A stretch of DNA of 64,000 nt, taken from assembly GCF_009604405.1 (NCBI RefSeq), contig NZ_WEGK01000003.1, positions 310,001-374,000 on the forward strand, read 5' to 3'. The notes below the pieces were generated by a model. That model saw only the letters and a program-made list of their open reading frames with translations. It made no database searches and was not told the DNA's origin. The DNA comes from Nocardia macrotermitis (GTDB taxonomy: Bacteria > Actinomycetota > Actinomycetes > Mycobacteriales > Mycobacteriaceae). Shown here one piece after another: positions 9,080 to 16,888 of the stretch (position 1 is the first letter of the stretch; the number at the start of each line of letters is the position of its first letter). A program made the translations under genes and the position numbers.

Positions 9080-9877
9080 TCAGTCCATACCGCGTTTGCC
9101 CGGGGTCCAGAACGGCTTGGTGACGACCGAGCGTCGCGGCCAATGCCGTTCGCGGACAAGGTGTGTGGAGATCATCTGGATGGTCCGGGCCTCGCCGGCG
9201 AGGTAGGCGACGCCGGGTTCGGCGGGCAGGTCGATGGTGCGGATCGCGTCGAGCAGGGTTTGTGAGCGGGCCGCCGAGGCGGCGCCGCGCAGCGGGCGGG
9301 TGAGGGCCACGGCGCGGTGCAGGGGGAGGCGGTCCGCCTCGGTGGCGGACTCGATCGCGCCGTAGACCGGGACGTGGCCGGGGACCGCGCGCAGCATCGG
9401 GCCGAAGGCGGCCGCGGCGGTCTCCTCGCCCGCGAACAGGTGGTAGGGGGCGTCGGGGCGGAGGGTGAAGGTGCCCTCGGGGCCGCGGAAGCGTACGGCG
9501 AGACCGGGTTTCGCCTCGCGACCCCAGGTGGCTCCGGGGCCGTCGCCGTGGTCCATGACGCACAGGTGGATCTCGGCGGCGTCGGGATCGTAGTGCCACA
9601 CCGAATAGGTGCGCAGCTCGCCGATGCGGCCCATGATGCCGTCGGCGTCAGGATCGCCGGTGGCGATCCGGATCTGTTGTCCGGGAAGCCAATCCAGGCC
9701 GCTCAGGGCCGGGCCGCCGATGCGGATGCGGCGCATGCGCGCGGCGATCTGTTCGGTCTCCAGGACCTGCCCCTCCAGGAAGAAGCGGTCGAGCAGGCGG
9801 GTCCGCAGGGTGCGGGGTGAGCCGGGCGGGGTCGCCTCGGCGATGGTCTGTTGCGCGGTGGTGTCGTTGTGCGCCAT
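9080..9877 (-). CDS. Siderophore-interacting protein / ferric-chelate reductase (YqjH-like)
   Basis: A 265-residue SIP-family flavoprotein with an FAD-binding barrel (RTYSVWHYD, HGDGPGATWG) and a SIP C-terminal domain (HLFAGEETAAAAFGPML). These enzymes release iron from chelates by reduction with NAD(P)H in the cytoplasm. The ATG at 9877 with upstream GAAGG is chosen over a longer frame that begins at 9967 inside the regulator gene. It lies downstream of a PadR gene transcribed in the same direction, mirroring the yqjH/yqjI pair of enterobacteria. It is unrelated to the catabolic genes on either side. Confidence 0.85.
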   Translation of the reverse strand: MAHNDTTAQQTIAEATPPGSPRTLRTRLLDRFFLEGQVLETEQIAARMRRIRIGGPALSGLDWLPGQQIRIATGDPDADGIMGRIGELRTYSVWHYDPDAAEIHLCVMDHGDGPGATWGREAKPGLAVRFRGPEGTFTLRPDAPYHLFAGEETAAAAFGPMLRAVPGHVPVYGAIESATEADRLPLHRAVALTRPLRGAASAARSQTLLDAIRTIDLPAEPGVAYLAGEARTIQMISTHLVRERHWPRRSVVTKPFWTPGKRGMD

Positions 9878-9905
9878 GGGAATACCTTCGTATCGGGAGA
9901 TGCGA

Positions 9906-10481
9906 TCACTCGGTGCGGCGGCCGCGACGCCGCTGCTGATGATGAGCCCGGTGTGCCCGTTTGACATCGGTTTTGAGCTGCCGGAGCTCGCCGGTGGCCT
10001 CGGTCAGGACCGCCCGGACGCGGTCGACGACCTCCGGGTCGCCGTGTGCGTGCACGATCACCGAGACCGCGGTCTTGAACAGACGCAGTGCGGGACCGAC
10101 GATCTCGGCGGCGTCGGGGTCGCGGAACATTCCCCACTCACCGCGTTCGGTGGCACGCTCCCAGATCTCCCGCACGGTCTCGCCGTGCGCGTCGACCTCG
10201 GCGCGACCTGCCTCGGTGATGTGGAAAACCTTTCTGCCGCTGGTGATCTCGAGCGTGGCCAGGCCCTCGTCCTCCAGCTGTTGCAGGGTCGGGTAGACCG
10301 CGCCCGCGCTCGGGCGGTACGCGCCGCGGCAGCGATCCTCCAGCCGGGACATCAGTTCGTAGCCGTGGCCGGGTTGCTCGGCGATGAGTGCGAGCAGTGC
10401 CAGCCGCAGCTCGCCCTGGCCGAAGAAGCGTCCGGGGCCGGGGCCGATACCGCCGGGAATCGGAGGTCGTCGTGGACTCAC
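9906..10481 (-). CDS. PadR-family regulator (YqjI-like)
   Basis: A 191-residue protein with a PadR winged helix (LLALIAEQPGHGYELMSRLED, then SAGAVYPTLQQLEDEGL) and a C-terminal dimerisation helix. The C-terminal tail is rich in His and Arg (AHRAHHQQRRRGRR) and could bind metal, as the His-rich end of YqjI does. The GTG start lies 8 bp from a near-perfect dyad at 10489-10510, which suggests autoregulation. The SIP gene follows 28 bp after its stop, so one transcript is likely. The inferred role is metal-responsive (Fe or Ni) repression of the reductase. Confidence 0.85.
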   Translation of the reverse strand: MSPRRPPIPGGIGPGPGRFFGQGELRLALLALIAEQPGHGYELMSRLEDRCRGAYRPSAGAVYPTLQQLEDEGLATLEITSGRKVFHITEAGRAEVDAHGETVREIWERATERGEWGMFRDPDAAEIVGPALRLFKTAVSVIVHAHGDPEVVDRVRAVLTEATGELRQLKTDVKRAHRAHHQQRRRGRRTE

Positions 10482-10488
10482 GCTCTCA

Positions 10489-10510
10489 AGTTATATCGTA
10501 AGATATAGCT
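10489..10510. promoter_or_regulatory. PadR operator candidate TATATC-GTAA-GATATA
   Basis: An inverted repeat with 9-bp arms and a 4-bp spacer. Only one base pair in the arms is mismatched, and the core TATATC/GATATA is perfect (10492-10507). It lies just upstream of the PadR start codon. ATATC/GATAT dyads are the type of site bound by YqjI-like PadR proteins. It is AT-rich in a very GC-rich region and may overlap the -10 element. Confidence 0.7.
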
Positions 10511-10573
10511 AAAGCAAGAGTCTGGAATTCGCGGATCTGCTGTTCACGTGTATGAGAACGATGTGTACTCTGA

Positions 10574-10591
10574 TGGAGAACATAATTTCCA
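10574..10591. promoter_or_regulatory. Dyad TGGAGA-N7-TTCCA upstream of an SDR gene
   Basis: An 18-bp imperfect dyad 143 bp before the SDR start. The same arms and the same 7-bp spacing occur at 14641-14658, next to the main operator. It can also be read as a degenerate form of the main palindrome (GAGAAC-ATA-ATTTCC at 10576-10590). It may be a weaker site for the same repressor or belong to a second regulator. Confidence 0.35.
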
Positions 10592-10733
10592 CGCATGATT
10601 GCGTACAGGCGGCCCGGTTGTGCCGTCTTTGTGCAACTCGCCGGGTACCGTGCCCTGCGGGAAGGCTTGGCCGCACTCGTGTGATTCGCTCGAACCTGTT
10701 GTTTCACACAGGGTTCTGCTGAGAGGAGCGGTA

Positions 10734-11552
10734 ATGCAGATCCAGTCGGGGCAGGTCGCCGTCATCACCGGCGGTGCCAGCGGTATCGGCTACGGCTTGG
10801 CCGAGGCGCTCGCCGCGCGCGGGGTCCGCGTGGTCATCTCCGACATCCGCGCGGACGGGCTGGCCGAGGCCGCGACCGCACTGCGCGAGACCGGGGCCGA
10901 GGTCACCGCCGTCGTCGCCGATGTGAGCGACGAATCCTCGGTGCGGGCCCTGGCCGAGGCCACCCTGGCCGCGTACGGCCGCGTGGATCTGGTCTGCAAC
11001 AACGCCGGTGTGGTGTGCCCGGCGGCCCCGATGTGGGAGCAGGACGCCCGCACCTGGCAGCGCATGATCGGCATCAAGATGCTCGGAGTCATCCACGGCG
11101 TCAAGGCTTTCGCCCCGCTGCTGATCGCGCAGGGCGCCGGCCACATCCTCAACACCGCGTCCTCGGGCGGCCTCGCCCCGCTCCCGTCCCGCACCCCCTA
11201 CACCGGCACCATGCACGCCGTCGTCGGCCTCACCGAAACCCTCGACCTGGAACTCAAACAGCAATCCCCGAACCTGGGTGCCACCGTTCTTTGCCCCGGC
11301 CTGGTCGACACCCCGCTCGGCCGGAACTCCGCTGCCCTCGGAGCCATCACACCCCCACCCGCAGACGCCCCGGCCCCCTCGATGCGCACCTTGGCCGCCG
11401 CCCGCGGCGGAATCCTCTCACCCCGCGAGGTGGCCGAGGCCGCGCTCACCGCCATCGAAGTGGACCGCGTCCACACCGCCCCCGGTGCGGGCGTCGCGGA
11501 CCGGGCACAGGCTCGCGTCGATGCGCTCCTGTCGGATCTGGCCGCCGACTGA
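10734..11552 (+). CDS. Short-chain dehydrogenase with Met in place of the catalytic Lys
   Basis: A 272-residue classical SDR with a Rossmann N-terminus (VITGGASGIGYGLA) and the NNAG motif (CNNAGV). The active-site segment reads YTGTM-HAVVG: Tyr156 is present, but the usual Lys at +4 is Met160. Close relatives normally read YTATK. The ATG at 10734 follows an AGAGGAG box. It is transcribed alone between two terminator-flanked neighbours. The missing lysine would weaken cofactor binding and proton relay, so activity is uncertain. The base call at 11211-11213 is the point to verify. Confidence 0.82.
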   Translation: MQIQSGQVAVITGGASGIGYGLAEALAARGVRVVISDIRADGLAEAATALRETGAEVTAVVADVSDESSVRALAEATLAAYGRVDLVCNNAGVVCPAAPMWEQDARTWQRMIGIKMLGVIHGVKAFAPLLIAQGAGHILNTASSGGLAPLPSRTPYTGTMHAVVGLTETLDLELKQQSPNLGATVLCPGLVDTPLGRNSAALGAITPPPADAPAPSMRTLAAARGGILSPREVAEAALTAIEVDRVHTAPGAGVADRAQARVDALLSDLAAD

Positions 11553-11776
11553 GCGACTGGCTGCCGTGACATCGCGGCGTCGGATACGGCAGAGGTGGCA
11601 ACGCGTTGTGACCGCCGTCTGTAACCGGTGCTTCACATCCGTACCGTCCGGCGTGACCTGGTCGCGAGATCGGTTCAGGCGCATGGCATTCACCTCGGCG
11701 CTTGCCGACCATGCCTGACGGCGCGGTGACGAGTACGCCTTCGAATCATGTGTCGGCAGCCGGTGGTCGTTTGCCG

Positions 11777-11801
11777 TGCGGTCGGGGCGAACCCGACCGC
11801 A
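11777..11801. terminator. Hairpin terminator after the SDR gene
   Basis: Perfect 10-bp stem (TGCGGTCGGG / CCCGACCGCA) with a 5-nt loop. It lies in the 313-bp gap 11553-11865 between convergent genes. No gene was found in that gap; the two hairpins are its only structure. Confidence 0.6.
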
Positions 11802-11827
11802 GCGAACGAATTGTCCGGTCTGTTGAG

Positions 11828-11857
11828 GCTTGCGGTGAGATATGTTTCGCCGCAAGC
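11828..11857. terminator. Hairpin terminator of the leftward oxidoreductase/TesB operon
   Basis: An 11-bp stem (GCTTGCGGTGA / TCGCCGCAAGC, one G-T wobble) with an 8-nt loop. It lies 8 bp beyond the stop codon at 11866 of the leftward gene. Confidence 0.6.
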
Positions 11858-11865
11858 AGATTCGC

Positions 11866-12948
11866 TCAGCTGAGTCGGGTGATGATGTGCGGTAGGTCGA
11901 GGGTGGTGCGGATGCCGGGCTCTGCGGCGCAGACGGCGGGGATGGCGTTCACCGCGCGGTTGGCGGTGTAGGCGGGGGAGATCTCGGCCATGCGGTCGAG
12001 GGGGATGGGGAAGTGGAGGGTGACCTCGAGGGGCGCGTCGCCTTCGACCGATATGTGCCAGCCGGTGTCGTGCAGGTCCCAGGTGGGGTCGATGTCCTTG
12101 CCGCAGTACCAGGTGGCGCGGAAGCTCAGCAGGGGGCGGTCACCGACCATGGCGGTGATCGTGGTGCGTTGGGCGGCAACGGTTCCTCGCTCGATCGTGC
12201 CGGCCGCGATGGTGAAGGTTTCGCGGGCGGTGGCGACCTCGCCGTGTGCGGTGAGGGAATCCACGGGTTGGCCGAGGGCGTCGCCGAGCAGGCGTAGCGA
12301 GGGGCCGAAGCTCGCGGCGAGGTATTCGGCGCGGGCCGGGTCGAATTCGGTTGGCGCGCTGCCGAATCCCATGATGTCGAACAGCATGGACGGCGAATCA
12401 CGTTGCGACAGATCGGCGTACTCGTCGATCGCGAGCCGGTCCAGGCGACGCTGGATCGAGGACAGCACCAGCGGTACGGCCTCGCTGATGAATCCGGGGC
12501 TGCTCCCGGTGCTGTGCACCGAGGACCGGCCCAGGCCGCAGGCGTGCTGAACCTGGTGTCGCAGTGCGGGATCCATACTTCCGGGGTGATGGAACGCCCC
12601 GCAGGTGGTCACCACGTTCGCGCCCGCGGTGAGCAGCCGGACCACGGTGTCGCCGTCGAAGAGCAGCGGCATGTAGAGCACGCAGTCCGCGTCCAGGTCG
12701 AGAATCTGCTCGATGTCGTCGGTCGCGAGCACGCCGGTCGGCGGCAGGCCGCACAACTCGCCCGCGTCCCGCCCGGCCTTGTCGGCGGAATGCACGAACA
12801 GGCCGACGAGTTCCAGCTCCGGATGTCCGATCACGCCGCGCAGCGCGCGAGCGCCGATGGTCCCGGTGGCCCACTGCACGACCCGGTACTTGGGCCGCCC
12901 CGGATCCTGCTGAGAGTTCTTGTCCAGCACGGTATTCGGCTCCATCAT
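11866..12948 (-). CDS. NAD(P)-dependent oxidoreductase, amine-dehydrogenase/DapB-like N-terminus
   Basis: A 360-residue protein with a Rossmann fold of the dihydrodipicolinate-reductase type (VVQWATGTIGARALRGVIGHPELELVG). It resembles the actinobacterial '2,4-diaminopentanoate dehydrogenase-like' family, whose substrates are mostly unknown. The start ATG overlaps the TesB stop (ATGA), and a second ATG follows directly. It shares an operon and an operator (13810-13826) with the thioesterase. The inferred role is a reductive or oxidative step in the same regulon, with the substrate unassigned. Confidence 0.72.
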   Translation of the reverse strand: MMEPNTVLDKNSQQDPGRPKYRVVQWATGTIGARALRGVIGHPELELVGLFVHSADKAGRDAGELCGLPPTGVLATDDIEQILDLDADCVLYMPLLFDGDTVVRLLTAGANVVTTCGAFHHPGSMDPALRHQVQHACGLGRSSVHSTGSSPGFISEAVPLVLSSIQRRLDRLAIDEYADLSQRDSPSMLFDIMGFGSAPTEFDPARAEYLAASFGPSLRLLGDALGQPVDSLTAHGEVATARETFTIAAGTIERGTVAAQRTTITAMVGDRPLLSFRATWYCGKDIDPTWDLHDTGWHISVEGDAPLEVTLHFPIPLDRMAEISPAYTANRAVNAIPAVCAAEPGIRTTLDLPHIITRLS

Positions 12949-13778
12949 CGCACCGCCGCATCGGCATCGGGTTGCGGGAAGCGCACCATGGCCTCCTGCG
13001 CGTAGGACGCGACCAACTGCCCGTCCTCGGTGAGCACATCGCCGCGGCCGAAGCACCGTGCGCCGGACATGATCGGACTGTCCTGGCGCAGCAGCAACCA
13101 TTCGTCGGTCCGGAACTCACGATGGAACCACAGGCTGTGCGAGGTCACCGCGGAACGGAAGGCGGTTCCGTTGCCGCTCTGGCGAATTCCCTCCAGCGGT
13201 CGCAGTGCGGTGCCGATCAGGTTCAGGTCGGTGGCGTACGCCAGGATCGCCGGGGCCAGTTCCGGGGACACCTGCGGGGTGCGCATCCAGAACTCGAATT
13301 CCGGTGGCCCGGAAGCGGAGTCGTCCAGGTCGGCGGCCGCGCGGGTCTCCCACGGCAGCAGACCCCACTCGACCTTGTGCTCGTCACCCAGCAGTGCGGC
13401 GGGTGCGGGCACGGACTGCCGCTCCGGACCCGCCTCGGGTGCGTGCATCGACAGGGATGCGGTGGCCGCGACGCCCGAATCCTGTTCGGCGACAATGCTC
13501 ACCGTCGCGAACGAGCGCCCCTCGTGGTGGCGGCGCACCCGATAGCGGATCGGCTCGTCGGTGCGGCCCTCCCGCGCGAACAGCGCGTGCACCGACTTGA
13601 CCGACTTGTGCGGACAACTCAGCGCCGCGGCGCGAACGAACTGCCCCAGCAGCTGCCCACCGAAGACGCGGTAGTACTCCAACTGCTGGTTGGCGCCCTC
13701 GAAGACGGTCTCGTCGTCGAGGGACGACCGGGTCGACAGTTCGAGGCAGGCGAGAAGATCACTCCACAGGTCGGGCAT
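12945..13778 (-). CDS. Acyl-CoA thioesterase II, TesB family
   Basis: A 277-residue double hot-dog thioesterase. It shows the N-terminal FGGQLLGQFVRAA segment and the C-terminal half with ATDLNLI, which carries the expected catalytic Asp, followed by SLWFHREFRTDEWLL. It hydrolyses acyl-CoA to free acid and CoA, probably to relieve CoA trapping by poor beta-oxidation intermediates. The start is 31 bp from the operator at 13810. A second thioesterase of this type at 50999 is controlled by the same motif. Confidence 0.88.
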   Translation of the reverse strand: MPDLWSDLLACLELSTRSSLDDETVFEGANQQLEYYRVFGGQLLGQFVRAAALSCPHKSVKSVHALFAREGRTDEPIRYRVRRHHEGRSFATVSIVAEQDSGVAATASLSMHAPEAGPERQSVPAPAALLGDEHKVEWGLLPWETRAAADLDDSASGPPEFEFWMRTPQVSPELAPAILAYATDLNLIGTALRPLEGIRQSGNGTAFRSAVTSHSLWFHREFRTDEWLLLRQDSPIMSGARCFGRGDVLTEDGQLVASYAQEAMVRFPQPDADAAVR

Positions 13779-13809
13779 ACACCCGAGTGTAAGTGAAACT
13801 CTCGATGAT

Positions 13810-13826
13810 TGAGAATAAGATTCTCA
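13810..13826. promoter_or_regulatory. Operator palindrome TGAGAAT-AAG-ATTCTCA
   Basis: A perfect 7-bp inverted repeat with a 3-bp spacer, the most symmetric copy in the window. It lies 31 bp upstream of the TesB start and overlaps the last codons of the TetR gene. Confidence 0.78.
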
Positions 13827-14477
13827 TTTACGGGCGAAGCCGTGCGCGCAGAAGCTCCAGACCTCGCTCGCGCTGATCGGATGCGTGGTCTCCTCGTCCG
13901 TGCCGCCGTTGGACTGCGCGGTGAACATGACCGTCTGCATCACCATCGCCGCCACCCGGCGCGGATTGGCATCGGCGCGAAGCTCTTTCGCCTCCTGCGC
14001 CTGCTCCATCAGCTCGGTGAACAGCGCCAGCACCGGCGCGTGCGCGACCTTGACCTGGGCGGGATGCGAAACCAGCAACTGCGGCGCGAAGTCGGTGAAC
14101 AGCGGGCGCTGCGCGTTCGGATCGGGACGGCACAGCTCGTACAGCAGCTCGACGGTCACCTGCAACTGCTCCAGCGGATCGCTCTTGGCGTCGGCGGCGG
14201 CGCGCAGCTGATCGGCCGTGCGGTTCAGCGCGTCCTCGAACAGTGCCAGCAGCAGTTCGTGTTTGCCGTCGAACTGCAAATAGAAACTGCGCAGCGACTG
14301 CCGGGAGCGATCCACGACCTCCTGCACCGTGAAGTCGGTGGTGCCCTTCTCGGTGATGATGGCCTGGGCGGCGTCCAGGAACCGCTGCACGCGCTGCTCG
14401 GCGCGCAACTTCGCGGTGCGCAGCGACCGCTCGACGGCGCGCTGCTTCCAGGCGGGCTCTTCGCTGGGGCTACTCAC
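13824..14477 (-). CDS. TetR/AcrR regulator, predicted master regulator of the catabolic regulon
   Basis: A 217-residue TetR protein. The N-terminal HTH region runs from about residue 30 to 75 (DFTVQEVVDRSRQSLRSFY), followed by a helical ligand domain. The GTG at 14477 has GAGGTGA about 8 bp upstream; the frame extends to 14507 without a better start. It is divergent from an acyl-CoA dehydrogenase pair, with operator copy 14664-14680 in the gap, and another copy overlaps its 3' end. That arrangement is classical for an autoregulated repressor released by an acyl-CoA or pathway intermediate. Ownership of the palindrome is inferred, not shown. Confidence 0.85.
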   Translation of the reverse strand: MSSPSEEPAWKQRAVERSLRTAKLRAEQRVQRFLDAAQAIITEKGTTDFTVQEVVDRSRQSLRSFYLQFDGKHELLLALFEDALNRTADQLRAAADAKSDPLEQLQVTVELLYELCRPDPNAQRPLFTDFAPQLLVSHPAQVKVAHAPVLALFTELMEQAQEAKELRADANPRRVAAMVMQTVMFTAQSNGGTDEETTHPISASEVWSFCAHGFARK

Positions 14478-14640
14478 AGTGTCACCTCGTCGGCGTCGGA
14501 CGCCCACGGCTGTGTAGCCGGTGTGCTCGCGGACCTACTCACGGGCTCACTGCTCCTCGGTTATGTGAAGAGAACATGACTGCACTGTACCGGAGAACGT
14601 GTTTCCATCGGGTTGCTGGGTGGCGTGTTTGTCGACATAG

Positions 14641-14658
14641 TGGAGACTCTTACTTCCA
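14641..14658. promoter_or_regulatory. Dyad TGGAGA-N7-TTCCA beside the main operator
   Basis: Second copy of the element at 10574-10591, with identical arms and spacing. It ends 5 bp before the strong operator at 14664. It sits inside a slightly larger inverted repeat (AGTGGA / TCCACT, 14639-14660). It may be an accessory site for the TetR protein or for another regulator. Confidence 0.4.
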
Positions 14659-14663
14659 CTGAA

Positions 14664-14680
14664 TGAGAATGATATTCTCG
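14664..14680. promoter_or_regulatory. Operator palindrome TGAGAAT-GAT-ATTCTCG
   Basis: The 15-bp core 14665-14679 is a perfect inverted repeat with a 3-bp spacer. It lies in the 239-bp gap between the TetR gene (-) and the acyl-CoA dehydrogenase pair (+), 37 bp before the start at 14717. Confidence 0.78.
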
Positions 14681-14716
14681 CTAGGCAACATAGTAGTCGG
14701 CAAGGAGGCTGTCCGG

Positions 14717-15715
14717 ATGCTTTTGGAGTTCGACTCCGACCAGCGACTGTGGCACGACACGGTGCGCGAGGTGCTGGCCAAACAGTGCCCCCCGGCGCTG
14801 ATCCGGGAGATCGCCGACAAGGGGGCCGACAGTGATGCGCTGTGGCGCAACTACATCGGCCACGGGTGGACCGAGCTGACCGATCCGGCGGCGACGGTCG
14901 AGCTGGGCATCGTGCTCGAAGAGTTCGGTTACGCAACGGATCCCACGCCGTATCTGGCGACCATGACCCAATTCGCGCCGCTGGCACCGGATTTCGCGCG
15001 GCCGGACAGCTCCGGCACCGCGGTGTACGACGGCATCACCGCCTTCCGTGACGCCGGGGGCTGGGTGCTCAGCGGTACCGCGCGGCACGTGCTGGACGGC
15101 GATCGCGCCGAACAGTTCGCCGTGGTGACCGAGGCCGGGGTGTTCGTGGTGCCCGCCGCCGAGGCGAGTACCCGGCGCAGCATGGTGTTCGATCCGGTGC
15201 TGCACGTCGGCGAGGTGAGTCTGGCCGGGGTGCGGGTGCGCGAGGAGAACTATCTGCGCGCCGATACCGAGCGGGCGCGTCACGTGGCGTTGACCGGGAT
15301 GGCCCTGACCATGGTGGGCGCGTGCCGTCGCGTACTGGATCTGGTGCTCGAGCATGTGCGCACCCGCGAGCAGTTCGGGGTGCGGATCGGCTCGTTCCAG
15401 GCCGTCAAACACAAGGCTGCCGATATGCACATCGCCATCGAAAGGGCCCGTGCCCTGGCCTATTTCGCGGCGCTGACCATTCGCGACGACGATCCGCGCC
15501 GACGGCTCGCCGCGGCCATGGCCAAGGCCGCCGCGGGGGAGTGCCAGGCGCTGGTGTTCCGGCACGGCATGCAGCTGTTCGGCGCGATGAGTTTCACCTG
15601 GGAGAACGACCTGCAGTTCGCGCTCAAGCGGGCCAAGTCCGGCGAGCTCATGCTCGGCGGCGCCGCCGAACACCGCGCGCTGATCGCCGAGGAGTACCGT
15701 GCAACTGAATTTTGA
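14717..15715 (+). CDS. Short acyl-CoA dehydrogenase subunit (pair 2)
   Basis: A 332-residue acyl-CoA dehydrogenase-type subunit with a shortened middle domain. The C-terminal domain keeps VRTREQFGVRIGSFQAVKHKAADMH and LFGAMSFTWE. The ATG at 14717 was chosen because AAGGAGG lies 8 bp upstream; the frame opens earlier but would run through the operator. Its 3' end overlaps the next acyl-CoA dehydrogenase by 17 bp. It is the first gene of the transcript divergent from the TetR regulator and probably forms a heterotetramer with its neighbour. Confidence 0.84.
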   Translation: MLLEFDSDQRLWHDTVREVLAKQCPPALIREIADKGADSDALWRNYIGHGWTELTDPAATVELGIVLEEFGYATDPTPYLATMTQFAPLAPDFARPDSSGTAVYDGITAFRDAGGWVLSGTARHVLDGDRAEQFAVVTEAGVFVVPAAEASTRRSMVFDPVLHVGEVSLAGVRVREENYLRADTERARHVALTGMALTMVGACRRVLDLVLEHVRTREQFGVRIGSFQAVKHKAADMHIAIERARALAYFAALTIRDDDPRRRLAAAMAKAAAGECQALVFRHGMQLFGAMSFTWENDLQFALKRAKSGELMLGGAAEHRALIAEEYRATEF

Positions 15716-16874
15716 TCCCGAGGTCGAGGAGTTCCGGGCCGAATTCGCCGCCTTCCTCGGCGAGAACCTGCCCGACGAGGTCGCCGCCGCCGCGGACCGG
15801 CCGATCTCGAGTGCCGAGGTGCCGCCCTGGGCGCGCGAGTGGCAGCGGCTGCTGTTCGACAATGGCTGGCTGCTGCCTGGCAATCCGCCCGAATTCGGTG
15901 GCCGCAATGCCGGAATCCTGCAGCAGTACGTGCATTTGCAGGAGCTCTCGTACCGGCGCATCTATCCCAGTTTCAATCCGCAGGGCCTGGGCATCATCGC
16001 CGCCTCGCTGCTGTCCTTCGGCACCGAGGAGCAGAAAACCCGTTGGGCGCGACGGATTCTGCGCGCGGAGATCACCGCCGCGCTGGGGATGAGCGAACCG
16101 GGCGCGGGTTCGGATCTGGCCGGACTGCGCACCCGCGCGGTCCGGGACGGTGACGAGTTCGTGGTCAACGGGCAGAAGGTGTGGACCTCGGGCGCGCACG
16201 ACGCCGATGTGCTGCTCACCTTCGTGCGCACCGATCCGGACGCGCCCAAGCACAAGGGCATCAGCGTGCTGCTGATCCCGACCGACTCGCCCGGCCTGAC
16301 CCGGCGGCCCTTCGCCTCCATCTGCGGGCCGCACGACCTGGACTTCAACGAGGTCTTCTTCGAGAACGTCCGGGTGCCCGCCGAGAACCTGGTCGGCCCA
16401 CTGAACGGTGGCTGGGGTGTTGCCAATGGGTCGCTCGGGCACGAACGCACGCTGCTGTGGCTGAGTTTCGCGGATCGGTTGCAGGAACTGCTCGAGGATT
16501 TCCGGCCCAAGACGGTGCTGGACCGGGACAGTTACGCGACGCTCGCGATGGACAATCAGGCGCTGCGGCTGCTGGGTTCGGCGGCGCTGGCCCGGGAGGC
16601 GCGCGGGGAACAGGACGTCGCCTCGCTGTCGGTGCTCAAGCTGCTGGGCTCCGAGGCGGTGCAGCGCGCGGCCGATTCGGCGTTGTACGCCAAGGGAATC
16701 GATGGGCTCGATCATCCCGGGATGACCGCGCCGTTCAATCCGCTCAACAACGACAATATGGTCAGCAGCTGGTTCGAGCGGTATGTCCGCAGTTTCGCCG
16801 GCACCATCGCCGGCGGTACCTCGGAAATTCAGCGCAATATCGTCGCCGAGCGCGTGCTCGGATTGCCCCGATAG
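15699..16874 (+). CDS. Acyl-CoA dehydrogenase, full-length subunit (pair 2)
   Basis: A 391-residue acyl-CoA dehydrogenase of normal length, starting at a GTG inside the end of its short partner. It has MSEPGAGSDLAGLRT, NGQKVWTSGAHDAD and the C-terminal FAGTIAGGTSEIQRNIVAERVLGL, all typical FAD and substrate-binding elements. With the preceding gene it forms the second predicted alpha2beta2 dehydrogenase. A crotonase gene follows after 14 bp. Confidence 0.88.
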   Translation: MQLNFDPEVEEFRAEFAAFLGENLPDEVAAAADRPISSAEVPPWAREWQRLLFDNGWLLPGNPPEFGGRNAGILQQYVHLQELSYRRIYPSFNPQGLGIIAASLLSFGTEEQKTRWARRILRAEITAALGMSEPGAGSDLAGLRTRAVRDGDEFVVNGQKVWTSGAHDADVLLTFVRTDPDAPKHKGISVLLIPTDSPGLTRRPFASICGPHDLDFNEVFFENVRVPAENLVGPLNGGWGVANGSLGHERTLLWLSFADRLQELLEDFRPKTVLDRDSYATLAMDNQALRLLGSAALAREARGEQDVASLSVLKLLGSEAVQRAADSALYAKGIDGLDHPGMTAPFNPLNNDNMVSSWFERYVRSFAGTIAGGTSEIQRNIVAERVLGLPR

Positions 16875-16888
16875 GTCAGGAGCCCGAT

